From: Halichoerus grypus
Taxonomy: Eukaryota; Chordata; Mammalia; Carnivora; Phocidae
DNA: 64,000 nt
Assembly (NCBI RefSeq): GCF_964656455.1
Contig: NC_135712.1
Coordinates: forward strand, 70,933,239 to 70,997,238
Direction: 5' to 3'
Shown: positions 1 through 12,415 of the stretch, in pieces
How the letters are laid out: each line of letters opens with the position of its first letter
Position numbering within the stretch: position 1 is the first letter of the stretch
Program-made: the position numbers and the translations under genes
The notes under the pieces: model-generated
The model's database searches: none
What the model saw: the letters and a program-made list of their open reading frames with translations, nothing else
Told to the model about the DNA's origin: nothing

Positions 1-103
1 CCACTGAGCAGGGAGCTTGGAGGCAGGACTCATCCCAGGAGCCTGGGATCATGATCTGAGCCCAAGACAGACGCATAACCGACTGAGCCACCCAGGTGTC
101 CCT
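1..103 (-). mobile_element. CanSINE, cut by window edge
   Basis: The tRNA-derived head in reverse (accgactgagccacccaggt) closes the copy, and its tail lies left of the window. Confidence 0.9.
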
Positions 104-894
104 CATTTTGGTCTTGTCTCAGCTAAACCCTGACCCTTTTCAGGGACTCGCCCACTAAAGCTTTTAGGAAGACTGGGCTGTGTCCCTGTTTGAGCCTGTC
201 AAGAACTCCCACTCGCCATCAGCCAGGAATTGCTGCTAGACATTTCGGGGGTCAAGGACTCATCCAAACTGGAAAGAGAGAGCCAGAAAGATAGCATCAG
301 AGTTAAGGACAGAACCAGACACACAGAGAAGCAGTAGGCTGGTGATCACAGGATCTGATTTGCAGAAGCAGAGGTTCCCCGTTCTACACACCATGTCCAG
401 GTGACCCTGACCTCTGTTCCTTGCTTCCTGTTACCTCTCTCTCTCACGAGGGATGCTGGCCTTGTACCCCCAGGATTGTGAAAGAAGTTGAGAAACAAAG
501 ATCTCAGATCATTAACAGAATTGACTGGTGACCCTAAGAAGTGGGAGTGGCTCACCTGAAGGCTGGGTGAGGCTCCTGGCCCAGTACTCCTGGGCCAGGG
601 GGCAGGTCCTCAGGCAAAAGAGCACATCTTGTCTGACCTAAAGCTAAGCAACGCTCCATATTTGTACGTGGGGCGGAGGTCCTTTGGGCCATCTGTCTGT
701 GGCTCTCCAGCCAAAGGGACCCCAGGTTTTTCTGGGGTTTTTCTATAGATGAACTTGGATCTGTTGAAGGAATAGGAGCACTTGAAGAGTAGCTTTTCCA
801 TATTTGTGCATTTAACAATTTTTTCAGAGACAAGGGTTCAGATGAGAAAGTTTTTGTGTGTGTGAAGAATTCAAGTGGATTTCTTAAAAAGTGG
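104..894. other. Intergenic, nothing recognised
   Basis: No exon-like sequence, splice pattern or clear repeat. The short open frames here have no recognisable similarity. Confidence 0.5.
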
Positions 895-2165
895 CTATCT
901 TCCAGAAATATAAAAATGGTTTACTATTAGGAAATCTATCACTATAATTTTTCATATTAATAGATCTAAAGAGAAAAATCATATGATAACCGCCATAAAT
1001 GCTGACAAATTCAACAGTTTAATCTTGGTGAACACTCTTCAACAGTAGGAGTAGGTGTATACTTCATTTACATGATAACAGATATTTATTTTGGTATCAA
1101 AGGCAGCATTGTGCTTAATGGGACACACCAGAAGCTCTCCCCAACTTGAAGTCAGGAACAAGAGAGATAGGTCCCTTTTTACAGCTATTATTTAACATTT
1201 TTGTGGATGTAATAACCAATGTGATTTGATAAGAGTAGAACACAGAGGCACAGAAATTGGGAGAGGAGGAGGAACCATTATTATTTGCAGATGGCATAAT
1301 TTTATACCTGGAAAACCCAAAAGATCTGACTCAAAACATATTAAACACCAAATGCTGGTGAGGACGTAAAGCAGCAGGAAATCTCATTCATTGCTGGTGG
1401 GAATGCAAAATGTAACAGCCACTTTGGAGGACAATTTGATGGTTCCTTACAAAACTAAACAAAGTCTTACATCCAGCAATTGTGCTTCTTGGTATTTACC
1501 CACATGAGTTGAAATGCCACACAAAAACCTGCAAGTGGATGTTTATAGCAGCTTTATTTGTAATTGCCAACACTTAGAAACAGCCAAGATGTCCTTCACT
1601 AGGTGGACAGAGAAGCAAACCGTGGCACATCCAGACGATGGAATATTATTCAGAGCTAAAAACAAATGAGCTCTCAAGGCACGAAAAGACAGAAGCAGCT
1701 TAAATGCATATCGCTAAGTGAAAGAAGCCAATCTGAGAAGGTAAATGTATAGCATTCTCAAAAAGGCAAAACTTCTTAGAAATAGTAAAAAGATCAGTGG
1801 TTCCCAGGGGCTCATGGGGAGGGAGGGAGGGATGAATAGGTATATACAGGATTTTTAGGGCAGGGAAACTATTCTGTATATTATAAAATAGATACATGTC
1901 ATTATACATCTGTCAAAACCCAGAGAATATACAACACACAGAGTGACCCCTAATGTAAACTATGGACCTTGGTTGGTAGTATGTCAATGTTGGTTCATCA
2001 GGTATAATAAATGTACCATTCTGATGTAGGATATTGATGGTGAGGGAGGCTGGGTGGGGTGGGGGAGGGGAGGAGCGGAGGGTTTGTGGGGACTCTATAC
2101 ATTCCATTCAATTTTCCTATGAACCTAAAACTGCTCTAAAAAAAAAAATCTATGAATTAAAAAGA
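895..2165 (+). mobile_element. Old LINE-1 3' part
   Basis: ORF2-derived text followed by the characteristic LINE-1 3' stretch (ccacacaaaaacctgcaagt, then tttatagcagctttatttgt). It ends in an A-run near 2137-2150. Heavily decayed, with no intact reading frame. Confidence 0.75.
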
Positions 2166-2223
2166 AAGTATTACAAACAGCAAAATGATTCAGTAAGATG
2201 TCTGATTTAAAATTAGTATTCAG

Positions 2224-2327
2224 TGGGGTGTCTGGCTGGCTTAGTTGGTAGAGTATGCAACTCTTGATCTTGGGGTTGAGTTGGAGCCCCACGTTGGGTG
2301 TAGGGGTTACTTAAAAATAAAATCTTT
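2224..2327 (+). mobile_element. Short older-type CanSINE
   Basis: tRNA-derived head and body without the CT-rich domain, ending acttaaaaataaaatctt. Confidence 0.75.
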
Positions 2328-2328
2328 A

Positions 2329-2540
2329 GGGGCATGTGGGTAGCTCAGTTGGTTGAGCGTCCAACTCTCCCTGGTTTGGGCTCAGGTCATGATCTCAGGG
2401 TGGTGGGATCCACCCCATGTTGGGCTCTGTGCTCAGTGTGGAGTCTGCTTGTCCTTCTCCCTCCCTCTCTGTCTTTTGGCACTCTCTCTCTTTCTCTAAG
2501 TGAATAAATAAAATCATAAAAAAATAAATAAAATAAAATC
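2329..2540 (+). mobile_element. CanSINE
   Basis: Complete head, CT-rich domain and AAATAAAATC tail. It abuts the next copy tail-to-tail. Confidence 0.9.
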
Positions 2541-2745
2541 TTTTTTTTTTTTTTTTAAGATTTTATTTATTTATTTGAGAGAGAGAGAATGAGAAAGAGA
2601 GAACACATGAGAGGGGATAGGGTCAGAGGGCAAAGCAGACTCCCTGCCGAGCAGGGAGCCTGATGTGGGACTCGATCCAGGGACTCCAGGATCATGACCT
2701 GAGCCGAAGGCAGTCGCTTAACCAACTGAGCCACCCAGGCGCCCC
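2541..2745 (-). mobile_element. CanSINE inserted in a SINE tail
   Basis: Reverse copy from poly-T to ggcgcccc. It is flanked by aataaaataaaatct on both sides, showing it landed in the A-rich tail of the previous SINE. Confidence 0.92.
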
Positions 2746-2834
2746 AATAAAATAAAATCTTTTAAAAAATTAATATTCAGAAACCATAGATTGCACATTT
2801 ACAAACAACAACTAGTTAAAAAACTAATGGAAGA

Positions 2835-3044
2835 GGCAGCGCCTGGGTGGCTCAGTCGTTAAGCGTCTGCCTTCGGCTCAGGTCATGATCCCAGGGTCCT
2901 GGGATCGAGCCCCGCATCGGGCTCCCTGCTCAGCGGGAAGCCTGCTTCTCCTGCTCCCACTCCCCTTGCTTGTGTTCTCTCTCTCGCTGTGTCTCTCTGT
3001 CAAATAAATAAACAAAATCTTAAAAAAAATAAAACAACAACAGC
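2835..3044 (+). mobile_element. CanSINE with target-site duplication
   Basis: Full-length copy flanked by the 17-base repeat aaaaaactaatggaaga (2818-2834 and ending at 3062). It sits in decayed LINE-1-like sequence. Confidence 0.93.
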
Positions 3045-3060
3045 AAAAAAACTAATGGAA

Positions 3061-4230
3061 GAAAATAATCTATATATAATAACAAAAACAAACAATAACA
3101 ACCACAAAATGAAACAGCTGGGAATAAACCTAATGAGATTCATGCAGTACATTTATGACTAAAATTTTAAAATTTTACTACGGGATACAAAAGATGATCT
3201 GAACAAAGGGAAAGACATAGCCCATTTTTAGAAAGTCCATTTATTCTAGGTTGTATAAATTTAACGAGTCCCATAAAAATAGCAACAGGATCTTTTTTTG
3301 ATAACCAAACAACTAAGAATATCCAGGACAAATGTAAAGACCTCAGACTTATTAGAGATTAGAGTGTCTTATCGAGCTAAAATAATTAAACTAGTGTGAT
3401 ACTGGGCCAGCAGTAGACAGATGAGTGGAACAGAAGAGAAAGTACAGGAATAGATTCAAATACAAGGGAATTCAGGATATGATAAAAGTTTTGCCGAACA
3501 AACAGGGTGGTCATCTGAAAAGCAGGGTTATATCCACACCTTCTACTTCACAGCAAAATAATTCCGAGACGGACCAAATATGTAAATGTTAAAACATGAA
3601 ACCACAAAATAGTGGAGCAGCAAGGGGAGAATGAAAAAATAACTGTGGGCATGGGGAAGCACTTCTAAGTATGGCACAGAACCTGTAAGCTTTGAAAGAA
3701 AAGGAGAAAACAGCGCTACATACAAGGAAAGAAATTCACTATGCGAAAGACACCATAGTCACAGGCAAAGTCAAAAAACTAGGAAGGAGAAGAACCATGA
3801 GAGACGATGGACTCTGAGAAACAAACTGAGGGTTCTAGAGGGGAGGGGGGTGGGGGGATGGGTTAGCCTGGTGATGGGTATTGAGGAGGGCACGTTCTGC
3901 ATGGAGCACTGGGTGTTATGCACAAACAATGAATCACGGAACACTATATCTAAAACTAATGATGTAATGTATGGGGATTAACATAACAATAAAAAAATTA
4001 AAAAAAAAACTAGGAAGGAATCACAAACATACCAACAGATTCATACTAAGAGAAATGTAAATCAGAACTCAGTGAAGTACCATTTTTACCTATTTGTTTA
4101 GGAAAAATCATAAAGTCTGGCAATAGGTGGTCAGAGAGAGGAGAAATGAGTATTTTCATATGTTGGGGGTGGTTTTGTCAGGGCAATCTCTGAGGGGCGC
4201 AATTCCGTAATTTCCATAACAATGATTATT
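3061..4230 (+). mobile_element. Old LINE-1 ORF2 fragment, interrupted
   Basis: Text such as gggaataaacctaatgagat and cagatgagtggaacagaaga is typical of LINE-1 ORF2. A young LINE-1 3' end interrupts it at 3789-4003. No intact frame. Confidence 0.65.
3789..4003 (+). mobile_element. Young carnivore LINE-1 3' UTR, 5'-truncated
   Basis: Contains the carnivore LINE-1 3' end (gagggttctagaggggaggg, then cactgggtgttatgcacaaa and attaacataacaataaaaaa). A perfect 16-base duplication, aaaaaactaggaagga, flanks it at 3773-3788 and 4004-4019. Confidence 0.92.
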
Positions 4231-4239
4231 ATTATTTGT

Positions 4240-5240
4240 AAAGACAAATTTTGGTTTATATACGTTATTTCCATACATTTACTCAGCATTCCCTCCTTTA
4301 TCTTCTCTCTTAGACTACTCTTCTGAGATCATTTCTGCCTGCAGTGCGGGTCTCTTGATGGTAAATCCTCAATTTTTACCACCCTCCAACTTGGAAGATA
4401 GTCTCTCAGAGTTCATAATTCTACATTGACAGTTATTCTGCATCTGTATTTGCAAAATTGTATTCACTAGCTTCTGACTTTTGCTGTTGAGAAGTTGGCT
4501 GTCTGCCTAGTTGTTCTTTGCAGGTGACCTGTTCTTTCTGGCTGTCTTTTTTTTTTTTTTTAAGATTTTATTTATTTATTTGACAGAGAGAGACACAGCG
4601 AGAGAGGGAACACAAGCAGGGGGAGTGGGAGAGGGAGAAGCAGGCTTCCCACCGAGTAGGGAGCCCGACGACGCGGGGCTCGCTCCCAGGACCCCAGGAC
4701 CATGACCTGAGCCGAAGGCAGACACCCAATGACTGAGCCACCTAGGCTCCCCTTTTTCTGGCTGTCTTTACCATCTTATCCTTGTCCTTTTGTTTTCAGT
4801 TTTCGGTTTTCCTGAGCTGTGTATGGATTTATTTTTATTTATCCTGCTCAGTATATCCTGTTTTCCTTCCTAGACCTCTGATATAATGTTTTCTACCAGT
4901 TCTAAAAATCGGCCATTCTCTCTTTAAATACATTTTTTCCCTTCATTCTCACTATTCTCCATTCTTGAGGTTCTGGTTATGTACATAGAATTTATTAGAG
5001 CATTGTACTCTCACCTTCCTGTCTCTTACTCAGTGCCTCCTTTATGTTTTCCCTCTACTTGTCTCCTTGTTGCTTTTTGCTAGTTTATTTACTCCCAGGT
5101 CCCCCATTCTTTCTTTGTGCCTAATTGGTATTTTATTATGAGAATTAGATTTTCATTTCAAAAATTTTTTAAAAATCTATTCATGTCTGATCATCTCTGA
5201 CTGCTTTATTATCTCATCTCTGTGATTGCTTTAAACTTTT
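4240..5240 (-). mobile_element. Probable old LINE-derived sequence
   Basis: AT-rich, T-biased sequence resembling reverse-oriented LINE-1 5' or ORF1 remnants, split by the CanSINE at 4549-4752. Family uncertain. Confidence 0.35.
4549..4752 (-). mobile_element. CanSINE with target-site duplication
   Basis: Reverse copy, flanked by ttctggctgtctt on both sides. Confidence 0.92.
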
Positions 5241-6470
5241 CATATATAGCTGTATTTTAAAACTTTTATTTAAAAATAACTTCACATTCGCAGAAGAATC
5301 ATAAAGACAGTACAGGTAGTTCAGCATCCCTTCATGCTAACATCTTATATGACCATGGCATATTTACCAAAACTAAGAAATTAACATCAGTGTAACACTA
5401 TTAACCGAACTGCAGACTTTATTCAGATTTCACTCACTTTTTGTTCCAGGATCCCATCAGGATACTGTGATGTACTTAGTCATCATGACTCTAGATTCTT
5501 ACACCTATGATTGTATCTCAGTTTTTCCTTGTTTTTCATGACCTTGACTTTTGAAGAATACTGGCCAAGTATTTCTTTTTTCTTTAAAGATTTATTATTT
5601 ATTTGGCGGGGGGAGGGGCAGGCTTCAAGCAGACTCCCAGCTGAGTGCAGAGCCCAACGCTGGGCTCGATCTCGTGACCCTGAGATCAGGACCTGAGCTG
5701 AAACCAAGAGTGGGCACTTAACCAACTGAACCACCCAGGCTGGTCAGGTATTTCATAGAATATCTCTCAATTTGGGTTTGTCTGATGTCTTCTCATGATT
5801 AGACCTCAGTTTTGGATTTGGGTGAAGAATATCACAGAGTTGCAGTGCCCTCCTCATCACATCCTATTGGTATCAACCGTCATGATATCACTGATAGAAC
5901 CATGATTTATTACTAGTAACATTAATCTTGTTTATTTGGTTAAGATGGTGTCTGCCTGACTTCTCCACTGTAATATTATTTCTCCCTCTCCAAATTCTAT
6001 TCGTGAGAAGCCAGTCACCGAGTCCAGCCCACCCACAAGGGGAGAGGAATTAAACTCCTTACCCCAGAGGGAAGAGTATCAAAGAATTTGTGGATATATG
6101 TTAACACCGATGCAGTAATTAACAATATTTTGGAGGAAATACTTTGAGTCTTTGCAAATATCGTGCTTCTCCTTAGAGTTTGGCTCACTAACATGAGCAT
6201 TTGTTTGTGGATCTTACCTGCAGGAATTATCACCAGTATACAAATGGTGATGTTCTATTTCACTCATTCCTTCTATAGCTATTATTTGAAATTCTTCTGT
6301 AAGGAAGATTTGCCCCTTTCATTCACAGATGTGTATTTTACATGGTTATAAAAAAAGACTTTCAAATCAGCAGGAAAAAATTGGACTGTTAAATTGAAGG
6401 CAGGAGAGGAAAAACCAACAGTAAAATGTATGGTAAATAGAATATACAAAATAAGATAGAAATAAGTCCT
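5240..6470 (-). mobile_element. Old LINE-1-type repeat, reverse
   Basis: Contains text seen in many mammalian copies (aaaactaagaaattaacatc, then tcaatttgggtttgtctgatg-type sequence). Interrupted by a CanSINE. No coding potential. Confidence 0.55.
5578..5740 (-). mobile_element. CanSINE, diverged
   Basis: Reverse copy with shortened CT domain. An imperfect repeat (aagtatttc / aggtatttc) flanks it. Confidence 0.88.
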
Positions 6471-6484
6471 AATACAGCAGTATT

Positions 6485-6658
6485 TTTTTTTTTTAAAAGA
6501 TTTTATTTATTTGACAGAGAGAGCACAAGCAGAGGTAGAGAGAGGGAGCAGATTCCCTGCTGAGCAAGGAGCCCAATGTGGGACTCGATCCCAGGACCCT
6601 GGGATCATGACCTGGGCCGAAGGCAGCCGCTTAACCGACTGAGCCACCCAGGCGTCCC
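6485..6658 (-). mobile_element. CanSINE with perfect 17-base duplication
   Basis: Reverse copy. cctaatacagcagtatt occurs at 6468-6484 and 6659-6675. Confidence 0.95.
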
Positions 6659-6690
6659 CCTAATACAGCAGTATTAACAATAATTACAAA

Positions 6691-6860
6691 TAAAATGGGG
6701 GCAGGGCAGAGAGAGAGAAAGGGAGAGGGAGAGAACCTCAAGCAGACTCCCCTCTGAGTGTGGAGTCAAACACGGGGCTCGATCCCACGACCCTGAGATC
6801 ATGACCTGAGCTGAAATCAAGAGTTGGACACTTAACCGACTGAGCCACCCAGGTGCCCCA
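6691..6860 (-). mobile_element. CanSINE
   Basis: Reverse copy beginning with a degraded tail and ending gccacccaggtgcccc. Confidence 0.9.
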
Positions 6861-7790
6861 TAGTTTGATTTTAATGAAGCCACTTCCTCAGGAAGAGATG
6901 TATCGAAGCAAAGCTATAGATGATTTGATTGACTCAGTTAATAATCTCAGGAGTGAAGATGTATCGAGAGATGGAGGCACCGGTTTCCATGTCCCAGAGG
7001 TGAAAGGCAGGATGGAATCCTCCGAATTAGAAACACGCAATGGATATGGATTGGTTTGTAAAACATAGTGTTAAAGATAAAGTGAGTAGGAGAATGAGGT
7101 TTATTAGTCCCGGACAAGGTTTGTTAGTTAAAGCCACGTGCACACAAAAACCTGCCTGCCTTGCAAAGATGCAGTGTACCCCTCAAACATATCAGAACGG
7201 ATACCCAAGGTGGGGCTGGGGAGGGGTCCCCCAGGAATTGGGCCAAAGGATAAAGGGAGATGATAAATAAGTAAAACAGGAGAAAGGCCTTGTGGGCTGA
7301 TGGTGTTAAACTCTGAGCTGAGGCCCATGATAAGCTCAGCCCTGTCCTTTCCGGACACACACCTGATGGCAGATCTTGCCTATCAGCAGAAAGGTTTGTG
7401 TGTGTGTAAATGATTCTAGTGGTCATGTGGCCTTTGGATAGGGAATTTCCCCCGGAAAATCGCAGGTAACTGGGGCCCGACGGTAGCTCCGGGGGTGGGC
7501 ACTGCCCATTCATGGCACCAGGCACTGGGTCAGCTGCCCTCCCAGCCCAGGCAAAGTCCCTTCAAATTGCATCTCTCTGTCTTGGGGGAGCCACACCTGC
7601 TGAGCTGGAGCCATCCAGAAACTGACTCCAGCTCAACGTGAGCTTCTGTATTTCTTAAGCAGTAAGCGTGAAATCCTCCAGGCCGGCTTCCCAGGTGGGT
7701 GAGGTTTCTCCCTGCGGCTCCCTCTCCCCCTCACCTCCTGTTCCCACAGCAGTGTATGGCAGGGGAACAGGTCCAGCAAGAAATCTCAGA
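6861..7790. other. Intergenic, nothing recognised
   Basis: Several open frames of 70-130 codons occur, but they overlap on both strands, lack splice or start context and match no family I know. Confidence 0.5.
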
Positions 7791-8717
7791 GAAAAATGGT
7801 CCCAAATGGCAACTTGCAGAGCATCAAGGAGTTTTTAAAAAATGTAAAATTGCTGAAGGACTTGAATAGACATTTTCCCAAAGAAGTTATACAAGTGGCC
7901 AGTAAGCACAGGAAGAGAGGCTCAACATCCCTGTCAGGGAGATGCAAATCCAAACCACAATGAGACAGCACTTCACACCCATTGGGATGGCTAGTCCAAA
8001 AAAGAAAAAGAGAAAAAAATAACAAGTGTTGGAGAAGATGTGGAGAAATTAGAACCATTGTGCATGACTGGGGGCAGTGTGGAATGGTGCAGCCACTGTG
8101 GAAACAGGAGGGCAGTTTCTCAATAAATTAAACATAGAATTACCATATGGATCCAGCCATCCCACTTCTGGGTATATACTCAAAAGAACTGAAAGCAGGG
8201 GCTTGGAAGAGATATTTGTACACCCACGTTCACAGCAGCATTATTCCCACTGGCTAAAAGGAGACAACCCAAGGGCCCACCGACAGCTGAACGGAGAGGC
8301 AAAATGTAGTATGTACATACAGTGCAATATTATTTACCCTTAAAGTGGAAGGGAATTCTGCAATACGCTACCATAAGGGGGGAACCTTGAACACTGCATG
8401 CTAAGTGAAATTAAACTCGTCACAAAAGGACAAATACTGTATGATTCCACCTATAGACAGTAACGAGAGTAGTCAAACTCGTAGAGGCAGGAAGTCGAAT
8501 GGTGGTTCCCAGGGGCTGGGGGGAGAGGGAAACGGACAGGTAGTGTGTAACGTGCACAGAGTTTCAGTTGGGAAGATGGAAAAGTTCTGGACACGGATGG
8601 TGGTGATGGTTGCTGAGCAATGTGAATGTGATCATTGCCACAGAACTGTGCACTTAAAAATGGTTGAAATGGCAAATTTTTATGTCATGTATATTTTACC
8701 ACAATAAAAAAATACAA
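7791..8717 (+). mobile_element. LINE-1 3' end (ORF2 end plus 3' UTR)
   Basis: Includes caaaccacaatgagacagca and ccatatggatccagccatcc, typical of the ORF2 end, then a 3' UTR ending accacaataaaaaaatac. Stops and frameshifts show it is dead. Confidence 0.85.
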
Positions 8718-8855
8718 AGGTGACTAAGAGGAGACTGTGCCAAGCAGATGCGTTTCAATCAATGCCACCTCCACCCTACCCCTCGGGGGTCCTTCTCAGT
8801 CTAGGAGGAAATCCTCGCCTGAAGCGAGGAAGCCTGGCTTTTAAAAGGTGGTTTA

Positions 8856-9046
8856 GGGGCGCCTGGGTGGCTCAGTCGCCTAAGGTGTCTGACTCTTGAT
8901 TTCGGCTCAGGTCATGATCTCAGGGTCCTGGGATCGAGCCCCATGTCAGGCTGTGCACTCATCGGGGAGTCTGCTTGAGAATTCTCTTTCCCCCTCTCTA
9001 CCTCTCTCAAGTAAATAAACAAATCTTGAAAAAAAATTAATAAAAT
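8856..9046 (+). mobile_element. CanSINE
   Basis: Full forward copy from ggggcgcctgggtggctcag to an A-rich tail, with a short flanking gtttag-like repeat. Confidence 0.92.
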
Positions 9047-10155
9047 GTTGTTTAGCCTCTGATGGAAATGGAAATGGGAAGAAGAATGAGGGCTTCAAAA
9101 GCTTGTGGTCCTGGGTGAGGATATTTCCTGTCATCCTCTGCTGAGCAGGACCCAGCTCCTCTGTCCTGTTGCAGGAAGAAGGGCTGGCAACAGGGGTCGG
9201 TGCTTACATTTGTGACGGCACATCCATAATGTATGCATGGGTGCTCGCACACACACTCATTCAGAGCTGGCGTCTTGCTGAAAGAAATCAGCTAATCAAA
9301 CCGATCCTGGGTCTTAGGAGCGGGGGCATGTATCAGCCTGGATGCTCCTCCTCCCGAGCCATCTCCACTCTCCGCTGTGGGGCCAGAGACTCCTCAGCCA
9401 GGAGGGCTGATGGCCGAGCACATCTGCAGGCAGAAGGTGCTCTGCGCTCTTGGTACCCCCTGCAAGAGGAGGAAGGGACTTCATGCCCTGAACGGAGCTC
9501 AGCTGAGCAGCCAGCAGGCTGAAAAGGCTTTGCTGCAGAATTCCGACCTCCCCAAGATAAGCTCAGAGCCCCACCCGTCTCCAACCTCAGCAGGGCCAGC
9601 ACTTCTGTTATCATGGCGAGTGTGGGCTCTGACAAGTGGTGACCCCGGCCTCCTGCTCTGGGTCAGGGGCCCACCTGACCAGGGCCCTGAGAAGATGATG
9701 GGGCTCTGGAGCACCGGAGATAAGGACAATTGCGCCTGGACTTTGGCTGGGGTGTCCTGCAGCCTGCAGGCCGGCTGCCCAGGCAGAACGTGGGGCAGAT
9801 TCACTCCGACTGTGGTCTGACCCTTGCAGACTTGCCCCCTCCGTGCTCTGCAGCTGGTTGTGTCTGTGTTCACATCCCACCGAGCCCCTTGATTCTCAGA
9901 GCCTCCACCTGCCTGTCCTGTAGAATGGGGGCAGCACTAATAGCTCCCCTGGGAGGGAGAAGTTGAGGTGACAAGGAATGTTGGTGACTGATCGTCAGGA
10001 CGGGGGTAGACACTGGCCAGCCATGATGCCAACAGTAACCCTTTCTTTGTCAGGCTATCTTTAACAGTCTGGGAGTTTCAGGGAGGACCAGGCCACTCAG
10101 CTCTCCTGGAGCTCCCTTGGGAACGGTCTGCCTTCCAGAATGCAAAATTAACATC
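9047..10155. other. Intergenic, nothing recognised
   Basis: GC-rich single-copy sequence. Open frames up to 147 codons overlap on both strands and show no family resemblance, so they are treated as chance. Confidence 0.45.
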
Positions 10156-10160
10156 GTATC

Positions 10161-10183
10161 TCATTCATTCATTCATTCATTCA
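10161..10183. repeat. (ATTC)n microsatellite with L2-like flank
   Basis: About five and a half tcat/attc units. The following 100 bases resemble the 'attcaacaaatatttattga' class of ancient repeat. Confidence 0.7.
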
Positions 10184-10989
10184 CCCAGCAAATCCCTTAT
10201 TGGATCCCAGCTATGTTCTAGGTGAAGCTTGGCCCTGGGCATGCAGTTGGCAGAGGGCAGGCTCAGTCTCTGCCTTAAAGGGTTGTTTGGGGAGGCAGAC
10301 CCTTCCCAGATAGAGACGCGTAACCGGGCGGGACGGAGAAGAGCCAGGCTAGCAGGCTAGCGCACGGTGTGTTTGTGCAGGTCAGGCTTTCCCGTGCAGC
10401 TGCGGGCTCTGGGACACGGGGCTCCGGGTTGCCATCACAGCCTCTCACAGGCCAGGAGGGTCCCACCCGCCGCAGGGCGGACTCATGCTGCTCTGAGGAA
10501 TGTGGGGTAGCTGGCTGTCAAAGATTAGCTTCTGTTGGGACTGGTGGTGTTTGCAATGTGTATTATGAACATTTTTCTCCAGCAGCCTTTGCAAAGAGAC
10601 CCAGAGGTGATGATAGCAATGAGCTGCTGTTTACAGCTCAGTAACCGAGGCTCCTAGACTTGTAGGCAGGGCTCTGCGGAGATCATGGGGCCGAAGCCCA
10701 AGCCTCCTGGTTGGTGGAGCTGCTCCGCGCAGACCTGGGCTGTGAGCAGGGCTGAGGGGTCAGGCTCCTCCAGGTGGGGCCGCACTCCCTGAGCATGGGG
10801 GGGGGGGGTCTCTGAGGGCTTAGAGCAGGGGCCTGTGGGGCGGCACAGCCCCGAGGCAGGCTCAGCCTCCTCCGTGGGCTGTCACTGCACACCAGTGGAC
10901 AGCTTGTGGAGGTCAAGGTTCACCATGCTCTCCTCTCCAAAAAGCACTCAAAAAAATGCATTAGCCATGAGCTCCTGCGCAAGGCAAGG

Positions 10990-11200
10990 GTCCAGCTTGT
11001 CACCATGGCCTTATCACGTAGTGGCTCTGGGATCAAACTGCCTGGGCTCAAGTCCTCGCTTATCAGCTGAGTGACCTTGAGCAAGTTACTTATCATTTCC
11101 GAGCCTCGGTTGCCTCATCTGTAAACTGAGGCTATAACACTAATACCTCCTTCTGAGGGTGGTTTGAGCGGTAGGCCCCGGAACTCAGAGTCAGTGCCTA
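10990..11200 (+). mobile_element. MIR
   Basis: Contains the MIR core: gagtgaccttgagcaagtta, then cctcatctgtaaactgaggc and a 'ctaataacctc'-type end. Confidence 0.85.
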
Positions 11201-11754
11201 GTACCACAAGCAGCACAGTAAACACACCCTTAAGTGTTAGACATTCATAGGATCATTGGGATTAAACTGGGGGCTTTGGCCGGCTGGATTCGAATTCACT
11301 CCATCCTTTACTCCATGTGATCTCCGGCACATTGCTTCCCTTCTGTGTAGTGGCCACTGTGGTCTGCTGCCCAGAGTCCCCCGACCAGGACTAAGGGTCT
11401 CGTTCCTCTCCTGCAGCTGGCCCCGCTGAGCCTCGATTTTCGTCTACGTCCTTCAGGATGACCTTGGCCTCATAGACTTCTCTTTCTTCCCCCCAGGTCT
11501 ATCCACAGGCTGGCAGGAAGCTGTGGGCTCAGGGTCACATGGAGTTACAGAAATTGGAAAAGTCAAAACTACGGTCCACACTTTAATCCCAATAATCATA
11601 CAAATGTCTGATGCTTAAGGCTTCTGTTTCTGGTCTGTGAGGCCTTGGGTTCGAGTTCCTCGGTTGGCCGGGGCAGGCAGGGGCCTCAGTCTCTCCTTTC
11701 CAGAAGACTGTGTGGGCTCTTGGCCTGCCTCTTAGTCACGGCTCCCAAGCAGCC

Positions 11755-11890
11755 CAAGAAGCAGACACTCATGGAGGAAGCGGAGGCTCTGAACAGTTAA
11801 GTGGCTTCTCGGTGGTCTCACAGTTCGTGGTAGAGCCACATCCACATCCTGGAGTGCGTGGCTCCAAGCCTGGCTCCCTCCGCAGCCCTG
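11755..11890 (-). mobile_element. MIR, reverse
   Basis: Degraded reverse MIR core with ggaggctctgaacagttaag and a later ggtagagcca block. Confidence 0.5.
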
Positions 11891-12004
11891 CGCCGCCTCC
11901 TGGTTGGGGCCTCCTCACAGCTGCATGCCTGAGATGAGGACACGGGAAACATTAGGACGGTGATCCGGGCGGGGGACGGTTTTACCTTGTTTTTTGTTTG
12001 CTTG

Positions 12005-12415
12005 TTATGTATTCATTCCCAAGTGAAAATGATTCGTTATCTTGAATGCTTTAGATGTAAAATATAGAGTTTAAAGAAGAAAGTAAAAATTACCCTAAAT
12101 TCCACCAACTAGAGATACTGTTAACAGTTTGGTGAACAGATTTCCAGACAGCTCTGTGTGCGTGTGTGTGTGTGATTTTATAATGGGATCCTATACTGTT
12201 TCATAACCTGCTCTTTTTACTCAACAATATGTCATGGGAATCTTTCCACATCAGTAAATATAGCTCTATCCTTTATTTAATGGCTGCAGACTATCCACTG
12301 TATTTCATTGCAAATAAAAGTATGTACCATCTTTTATTGATCCAACCCAGTATGGCTGGGCATTTAGATTGTTTCCAGTATTTTGCTGTCACAAAAACTC
12401 TAGGTCGAACACTAT
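12005..12415 (-). mobile_element. Old LINE-1 3' UTR, reverse
   Basis: Contains ctcaacaatatgtcatggga, then ttaatggctgcagactatcc and catttagattgtttccagta, a common reverse-oriented LINE-1 3' block. Confidence 0.75.

Noticed and set aside
2329..3044. CRISPR-like array from repeated similar units
   Set aside because: Units are about 200 bases, in both orientations and each a SINE. There is no short repeat-spacer pattern.
7124..7525. 133-codon minus-strand frame as a gene
   Set aside because: No domain, no splice partners, another frame overlaps it, and it lies in an intergenic region with no promoter features.
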